A stretch of 64,000 nucleotides of DNA from Muribaculaceae bacterium. Lineage in GTDB: Bacteria > Pseudomonadota > Alphaproteobacteria > Rs-D84. How positions within the stretch are numbered: position 1 is the stretch's first letter; every line of letters begins with the position of its first letter. A program made the translations under genes and the position numbers. Location: the NCBI GenBank assembly GCA_023665245.1, contig JAMPEH010000006.1, forward strand, positions 30,455 to 94,454, written 5' to 3'. This document shows positions 60,075-64,000 of the stretch, one piece after another. The notes beneath the pieces were generated by a model that did not search any database, had not been told where the DNA came from, and saw only the letters and a program-made list of their open reading frames with translations.

Positions 60075-60641
60075 TTACTCATCTCCCATCACGGTTTTCA
60101 TCATGTTGGTGAGTTCGGCCACCTGGTTACGGAGATCCACCAGAGGGTCGATAAACGGTTCAAGTGTTGCGTCGTTGAGCACTGTCTTCTCACCGAGCAG
60201 GATATTGGTGATACGTTCAGCGCTCATATAGGGAATTGTGTCGATGGTCAGGAGCGGGATCTTCTTCGTGATCGCCCAGATGAAACTCTTCAGTGCACGT
60301 TCCGACTTTTCCGTTGTTACGATCTCATGAATCAGCATCTCGATATCGTTCATCTTATGCCGGTTGCCATCCAGCGTACCGCTCATGACCCGCTCACAAT
60401 ATCCGATGACATAGTGAGAGAGTTCTTTGTAGAACGTTTTACCGCGGATGACATTCCAGATATACCGCTTCTTGCGGAAAGGTTGATCGAGATCCAAGAT
60501 GTCGTCCATGAGAGCTACGAAGTCGTTCCAGTTGCAGCTGTTGATTACCCGAATGTACCGGGCATTCCATTTGGATGTTCCGAAGACCGTACACATCCAT
60601 GCTCCTATCGGTTCGAGGATTGATTTCCTCAGGAAACCCAT
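60075..60641 (-). CDS. hypothetical protein coupled to polyphosphate kinase
   Basis: 188 residues; ATG after AAAGGAGGGG. Helical, basic N-terminal half with a short hydrophobic end (MGFLRKSILEPIGAWMCTVF), later ALKSFIWAITKKIPLLTIDT. Its stop adjoins the kinase ATG with no gap, so the two are probably made together in a fixed ratio. No family recognised; may be a partner or localisation factor for the kinase. Confidence 0.62.
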   Translation of the reverse strand: MGFLRKSILEPIGAWMCTVFGTSKWNARYIRVINSCNWNDFVALMDDILDLDQPFRKKRYIWNVIRGKTFYKELSHYVIGYCERVMSGTLDGNRHKMNDIEMLIHEIVTTEKSERALKSFIWAITKKIPLLTIDTIPYMSAERITNILLGEKTVLNDATLEPFIDPLVDLRNQVAELTNMMKTVMGDE

Positions 60642-60684
60642 GATTCATTCCCCTCCTTTCTTATGAATATCTTCCTTGGGTTTC

Positions 60685-60705
60685 GCTACTATAATATATA
60701 CCCAA
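60685..60705 (-). promoter_or_regulatory. AT-rich promoter of the second type for the polyphosphate kinase unit
   Basis: Minus strand TTGGGTATATATTATAGTAG, about 45 bases before the ATG at 60641. It resembles the elements at 38241 and 46506 (TATATA-CTATAA) and lacks the ACA tetramer. Confidence 0.45.
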
Positions 60706-60789
60706 AGATATCATATATCGTTATCCTGATCAAACTCACTTCTGAATAGAAGTTGCTACTACCAGTAGTATAAGAAAGGGTGATGTATA

Positions 60790-61107
60790 ATGAGTAAACC
60801 TGTAATTATCAAAGTCGCGGCACAAATGAAGGATGGCACTGTTATTATGGAGGATACAGTGTCGTATTCATTTGAGGGCGGATATCTGTTCTATAAGACC
60901 ACAGACGGCCGAGTGCACAACGTTCCATTGGATAAGATCGAGAATTGGAAAATTGATCTGGATATGACGCCTGAAGTGCCGGCATTTGCTACGAGGACAT
61001 TGGAAGCATTGACCGATTCCCCTCCTCAGATTCCGGGTGCGATGAGGCGGTATATGATGACACATTCATACGATTGGTTACTGAAACCAAGTGGTGTTAT
61101 TAAATAA
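60790..61107 (+). CDS. hypothetical protein, 105 residues
   Basis: ATG after AGAAAGGGTG. Starts with beta hairpins (PVIIKVAAQMKDGTVIMEDT, GYLFYKTTDGRVHNVPLDKI) then helices. The promoter is not obvious; GTAGTATAAG lies close. No family recognised. Monocistronic, divergent from the polyphosphate kinase unit. Confidence 0.58.
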   Translation: MSKPVIIKVAAQMKDGTVIMEDTVSYSFEGGYLFYKTTDGRVHNVPLDKIENWKIDLDMTPEVPAFATRTLEALTDSPPQIPGAMRRYMMTHSYDWLLKPSGVIK

Positions 61108-61112
61108 AGAAT

Positions 61113-61138
61113 GAGGGTGGGCCGTTTGGCCCACCCTC
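61113..61138. terminator. bidirectional terminator
   Basis: GAGGGTGGGCC-GTTT-GGCCCACCCTC between convergent genes; TTGTGTTTT on the plus side. Confidence 0.88.
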
Positions 61139-61145
61139 TTGTGTT

Positions 61146-62084
61146 TTACCACTTGTTGAATAGAGACGTCCAGGTGTTCTTGCCGACAGAGCCGTCGACA
61201 GTCAGGGAGCGGGCCTTCTGGAAGGCCTTCACCGCAGCCAGACAGCCAGGCCCGAAGGAGCCGTCAAAGCCCTTGGGGTCATACCCGTGGGCATACAGCA
61301 GTCCCTGCAGGATATAGACCAGATTGACCGCCTTGCTCTTCTGGTTGAGCACATGCTTCTCAGCAGCCGCCTGGCACAGAGGCCCGAAGGAGCCGTCGAC
61401 CACAAGGCCACTCTTGAAGCTGGTGTTCATCTGGGTCTGCCAGCAGGAGATCACGGCCTTCTTGGAAGCGGGCCCGAAGGAGCCGTCGACGGCCAGCTTC
61501 TGGTTGAAGTTGCTGTTCATCCAGGTCTGGAACTGCTTCACATAGGTCGCCTTGACCATGGAGGACAGCTGAGTCTGGTTGCTCACGGCGGTGGTATTGG
61601 TGCCGTCATAGTCCGGCTCCGCATAGCCGCGAATCAGCTTGCTGGTGAGGGAGTAGGACTTCTTCCATACACCATAGACGCCGTTGTTGGTGGTGTTACC
61701 CTCGATGGTGTTGACCTTGCCGTTGGCCACATCGACAACGATGCCAACATGGTCAGCATTGCCACTGATGTCCCAATCGTACATGATCAGGTCACCCTTC
61801 TTGGGCACATAGCCGCTGCCCTTCTCGTGCCAACGGCCGCGCTGCTTGAACCAGCTCATAGCGGTGGTGCAGCCGGCGAAGTTGGGGATGATGGTGGTCG
61901 GAACACCGACCATGCGGGCGTTGAATGTAACGAAGATGGCACACCAAGGCGTCCCATCCACGCTGAACTTGGTGCCAGCCCACTTGTTATAGGCCGTGAT
62001 GAACTGATCATCACCCTTAGGGGCAGTCGTCCCGAGGTAACTCAGAGCGCTCGCCACGATCTTACTGCGATAATCAACAGCCAT
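61146..62084 (-). CDS. endolysin: CHAP amidase/peptidase with peptidoglycan-binding repeats
   Basis: 312 residues from the ATG (MAVDYRSKIV) nine bases after AAAGGATG. CHAP domain: TPWCAIFVTF (Cys48), NADHVGIVVD (His112) and a following NTIEGN (E128). Then four copies of a (V/F)DGS(F/V)G unit of PG_binding_1 type, three with DGSFGP: VDGSFGPASKKAV, VDGSFGPLCQAA, FDGSFGPGCLAAV, VDGSVGKNTW. It would cut host peptidoglycan at lysis. No signal peptide, so it needs a holin. The long upstream gap (62085-62499) holds no coding gene that I trust. Confidence 0.93.
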   Translation of the reverse strand: MAVDYRSKIVASALSYLGTTAPKGDDQFITAYNKWAGTKFSVDGTPWCAIFVTFNARMVGVPTTIIPNFAGCTTAMSWFKQRGRWHEKGSGYVPKKGDLIMYDWDISGNADHVGIVVDVANGKVNTIEGNTTNNGVYGVWKKSYSLTSKLIRGYAEPDYDGTNTTAVSNQTQLSSMVKATYVKQFQTWMNSNFNQKLAVDGSFGPASKKAVISCWQTQMNTSFKSGLVVDGSFGPLCQAAAEKHVLNQKSKAVNLVYILQGLLYAHGYDPKGFDGSFGPGCLAAVKAFQKARSLTVDGSVGKNTWTSLFNKW

Positions 62085-62104
62085 GGTTAGTCGCATCCTT
62101 TCCT

Positions 62105-62460
62105 TTTGAGAATAGAGTGAGTGGCAACAGCTGACCCTCGGCTGGGACAGATAAATCTTATTCGAGGTGTGATACATTTGCCGGATAGTTGCTGGGTGAG
62201 CACGCATCCCAGCGGATTGGTTGCAGTGAGGCGCCCAACCGTCCCCATGAGCAAAAGACGGGCTACAAGTGGCGGGGAGGATGCCGCCACTATGAGCAGG
62301 GGCTCCTCCATACTGCATTCTCCATGGCCTACCAAGCCGGCTGATCGGTCCGGGCCATTTGCATTCAGTCAAAAACGGTATGCCGACATCCCGCCAGGGG
62401 TGTCAACTGCTGTCACTCATATAGATGTTGGTAATAAACCCACGGAACAGGTATATAAAA
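62105..62460. other. structured intergenic region, possible RNA gene or leader
   Basis: About 415 bases without a trusted gene between the divergent endolysin and baseplate genes. It is rich in stems: GCTGGG/CCCAGC (62191-62213), GGTTG/CAACC, CCGTC/GACGG, GTGGCGG/CCGCCAC (62269-62290) and GAGC/GCTC. A 96-codon plus-strand frame from a TTG at 62177 (after GAGGTG) to 62468 also exists, but its composition is Pro/Ser/Thr/Arg-like and a promoter for the next gene lies inside its end. No known RNA family is recognised. It could be a long 5' leader of the endolysin or a small RNA. Confidence 0.45.
62446..62459 (+). promoter_or_regulatory. AACA-N4-TATAAA promoter element
   Basis: AACA, GGTA, TATAAA, 41 bases before the ATG at 62500. 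Confidence 0.55.
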
Positions 62461-62499
62461 TCTGGTGAGTTACTTACCATAAGAAAGGATGTGTTACAA

Positions 62500-63294
62500 A
62501 TGGCGGATCCAAAGGCTGGGAGCCGAAATCTTCCGAGTGCATACCAACAGATCCTCGCTAACATGCGGGTTCTGGAAGACCGCGTGCTTCCGATGGTCGA
62601 GAAGCTGGAGCAGACGATCTTTAACCCCGACTGGGAAGATCCGAGCAAACCCCAGCGCCCGAGCGATGTCGTGATGGACATTGACGAGAACACCATGAAA
62701 GTCATCGGCATCTCCGTGGTTGTGACCAACAAGGACAAGGACCTTCGCCCGGCTGATTATATTCGCGATATCACATACGAATTGAAGCAGGTGGAGGTAC
62801 TCGGACTGACGGGCCGCGACGGGATCACTCTCGACTACATCACCCTGATGACAGTTCGGATGAACAGTGCCCCGGAGGTTGCCTATCCCACCTGGCAATG
62901 TGCTTTCGGCGACAAGGCTATGGCGCCCTATTTCCGCGCCTCTGTCAATGATCACGAATGGGGGAGCTGGGTCAAGGTCATCGATCTCCCCAAACTGCTC
63001 GACCAGTATCCCGAGATCATCAAGCAGCTTTCGCATCGTCAGATCATCGACTCCATGGAGCAGCCCGGCCCCGACGATCAGGAAGTCGGTGATTACTGGC
63101 TCCAGACAATTCTTCCCGACACTGGCTACTACTTCCAAGACCTGACCAATATGTCCATCACGAAGGTGGACAAGGAAGAGATGGCCAACTACTCCTTCGC
63201 TGATGCTGAAACTGGTGAGGAGGTAGAAACCAACCCCGATGACTATGAGCTGGGAACCCCTGGGGAGGAGACTACTGAGGAAGAGGGTGACTGA
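62500..63294 (+). CDS. virion protein upstream of the tail fibre
   Basis: 264 residues from the ATG (MADPKAGSRNLPS) after AAAGGATG. It has a helical N-terminus, beta parts (GISVVVTNKDKDLRPADYIR, EVLGLTGRDGITLDYI, AFGDKAMAPYFRASVNDHEW), and an acidic tail (EEVETNPDDYELG, GEETTEEEGD). YPTWQCAFGDKAMAPYFRAS and GSWVKVID look like fibre-type beta sequence. Likely a tail-fibre or fibre attachment protein, since the next gene is a fibre. Not a recognised family by motif. Confidence 0.6.
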   Translation: MADPKAGSRNLPSAYQQILANMRVLEDRVLPMVEKLEQTIFNPDWEDPSKPQRPSDVVMDIDENTMKVIGISVVVTNKDKDLRPADYIRDITYELKQVEVLGLTGRDGITLDYITLMTVRMNSAPEVAYPTWQCAFGDKAMAPYFRASVNDHEWGSWVKVIDLPKLLDQYPEIIKQLSHRQIIDSMEQPGPDDQEVGDYWLQTILPDTGYYFQDLTNMSITKVDKEEMANYSFADAETGEEVETNPDDYELGTPGEETTEEEGD

Positions 63295-63296
63295 TC

Positions 63297-64000
63297 ATGG
63301 CACAGATGATTTTGAAACGCCAAGAAGTTGTCCTTGACGACGACAAACAGCCGATTATTATCCATCGTGAAACGGATACCGACTGCGTCATCATGCCAGA
63401 CGGCACCCATACCCTCTCTGAGTTCCTCGTCAACTTCGGTGTACGTCGCACTATCGTGGTCACTGGGGATGCATCCGGTGCGGTTTCCTACAATCCGTCC
63501 GAGTCCGGCACGGTTGAAATCCCTGTGGAGATTACCGACGACAGCCATAGCCATACCGGTGCAACAGTACGCATGGCTGAAGGAAGCCGTGTCATTGTGA
63601 GTTCGGAGGATAAAGGTCTTGCGGTGTCTGTCATCACTGCGAACGAGCTTGGCGCTCTTGCTGGGATCAATGGGAGCATCCAGGCTCAGCTCAACGGTAA
63701 GGCTGCCGAGGACCACAATCACGATAGCGCTTATCTGAAGCAGTCATCCCTCGGCGCTATCAACGGTGTCGTTCCTCTCGGCGCCGACGGGAAGATCTCT
63801 GCCAAGTACTTGCCCTCTTATGTAGACGATGCTGTCGAGGGTGTCGCTTCTGAGGACCTGACCGACTTTGTCCCGAATGAGTGGGACGAGGAACTGCGCG
63901 GCCCGTTCGTGCTGGAAACCGGAAAGATCTACAGCGATACTGATACCAACCAGACATATCGCTGGGGTGGGACGAAACTGATTCCCATTGGTGGAGGCGG
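63297..64000 (+). CDS. tail fibre protein, N-terminal part (cut by window edge)
   Basis: At least 234 codons are open from the ATG at 63297, two bases after the previous stop, with GGAAGAGGGTG upstream. Fibre signs: NHDSAYLKQSSLGAINGVVP, LGADGKISAKYLPSYVDDAV and TDTNQTYRWGGTKLIPIGGG, the last a collar-type segment common in phage fibres. Distally it would contact the host. The end is beyond the window, so size, trimer tip and any chaperone are unseen. Confidence 0.82.
   Translation, partial: MAQMILKRQEVVLDDDKQPIIIHRETDTDCVIMPDGTHTLSEFLVNFGVRRTIVVTGDASGAVSYNPSESGTVEIPVEITDDSHSHTGATVRMAEGSRVIVSSEDKGLAVSVITANELGALAGINGSIQAQLNGKAAEDHNHDSAYLKQSSLGAINGVVPLGADGKISAKYLPSYVDDAVEGVASEDLTDFVPNEWDEELRGPFVLETGKIYSDTDTNQTYRWGGTKLIPIGGG

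Noticed and set aside
62177..62468. 96-codon plus-strand frame in the gap upstream of the fibre operon
   Set aside because: TTG start with an acceptable GAGGTG site, but low-quality Pro/Ser/Arg-rich product, overlaps strong stems and the promoter of the next gene. Kept only as part of the structured region.
1..64000. CRISPR array, insertion sequence or tRNA genes
   Set aside because: No regularly spaced repeats, no transposase, no tRNA cloverleaf recognised on either strand by reading.
1..64000. Recoded stop codons (TAG or TGA read-through), known in some giant gut phages
   Set aside because: TAG, TAA and TGA all end frames at plausible places followed by terminators or new binding sites; long genes are open without reassignment.

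Overview
This window looks like part of the genome of a very large, tailed, contractile bacteriophage. There are no ribosomal or housekeeping genes. A PAAR spike tip, a spike-like beta protein, a 3725-residue tape-measure-like protein, a portal protein, baseplate-like and fibre proteins, an endolysin and a holin candidate together define a virion module. AGGAGG-type ribosome binding sites, mid-range base composition and normal use of TAA, TAG and TGA stops suggest a Gram-positive, Firmicutes-like host with the standard code. The host is inference; no tRNA or host gene proves it.

Layout. From 0 to 1.85 kb (minus) lies the start of a large protein with an RNA polymerase beta-like segment, cut by the window edge. 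From 2.0 to 17.7 kb (plus) is a tail module: spike protein, PAAR tip, two small proteins, the giant tape-measure-like protein with three cell-wall hydrolase domains, a 760-residue structural protein and a tiny membrane peptide. From 17.7 to 19 kb are a RusA-like resolvase and a small gene. From 23.6 to 19 kb (minus) is a structural operon. From 23.7 to 34 kb (plus) are a membrane-anchored dCTP-deaminase-like protein, small genes, three linked structural proteins, and two abundant-looking paralogues behind tandem promoters. From 38.2 to 34 kb (minus) is an operon with the N-terminal half of RNA polymerase beta' (it carries the ADFDGD catalytic motif), a degenerate FEN-like protein and a structural protein. 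From 38.4 to 45.3 kb are small virion-like proteins and a zinc protease, mostly in short divergent units. From 49.4 to 45.4 kb (minus) is a second zinc protease, a DnaG-type primase and small genes. From 49.5 to 52.7 kb are the portal and an unknown gene. From 60.7 to 52.8 kb (minus) are polyphosphate kinase 1, a radical-SAM protein of the Gp37/Gp68 type, a degenerate Nudix protein, a one-helix holin-like protein and a serine recombinase. From 61.1 to 64 kb are the endolysin, a structured intergenic region and the start of a tail-fibre operon.

How it may work together. A beta' subunit cut just past its catalytic loop, plus a beta-like protein, suggests a split multisubunit phage RNA polymerase of the kind known from phiKZ/AR9-type phages. 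Independently, at least 16 gene starts carry the same upstream element, (A/G/T)ACA, exactly four bases, then TATAAT-like. It fits the AACA(N6)TW pattern that I recall for the AR9 non-virion polymerase. A few units (beta', polyphosphate kinase, the 46.4 kb gene) have a different AT-rich element instead. The most unusual metabolic gene is a complete polyphosphate kinase 1 with both active-site histidines.
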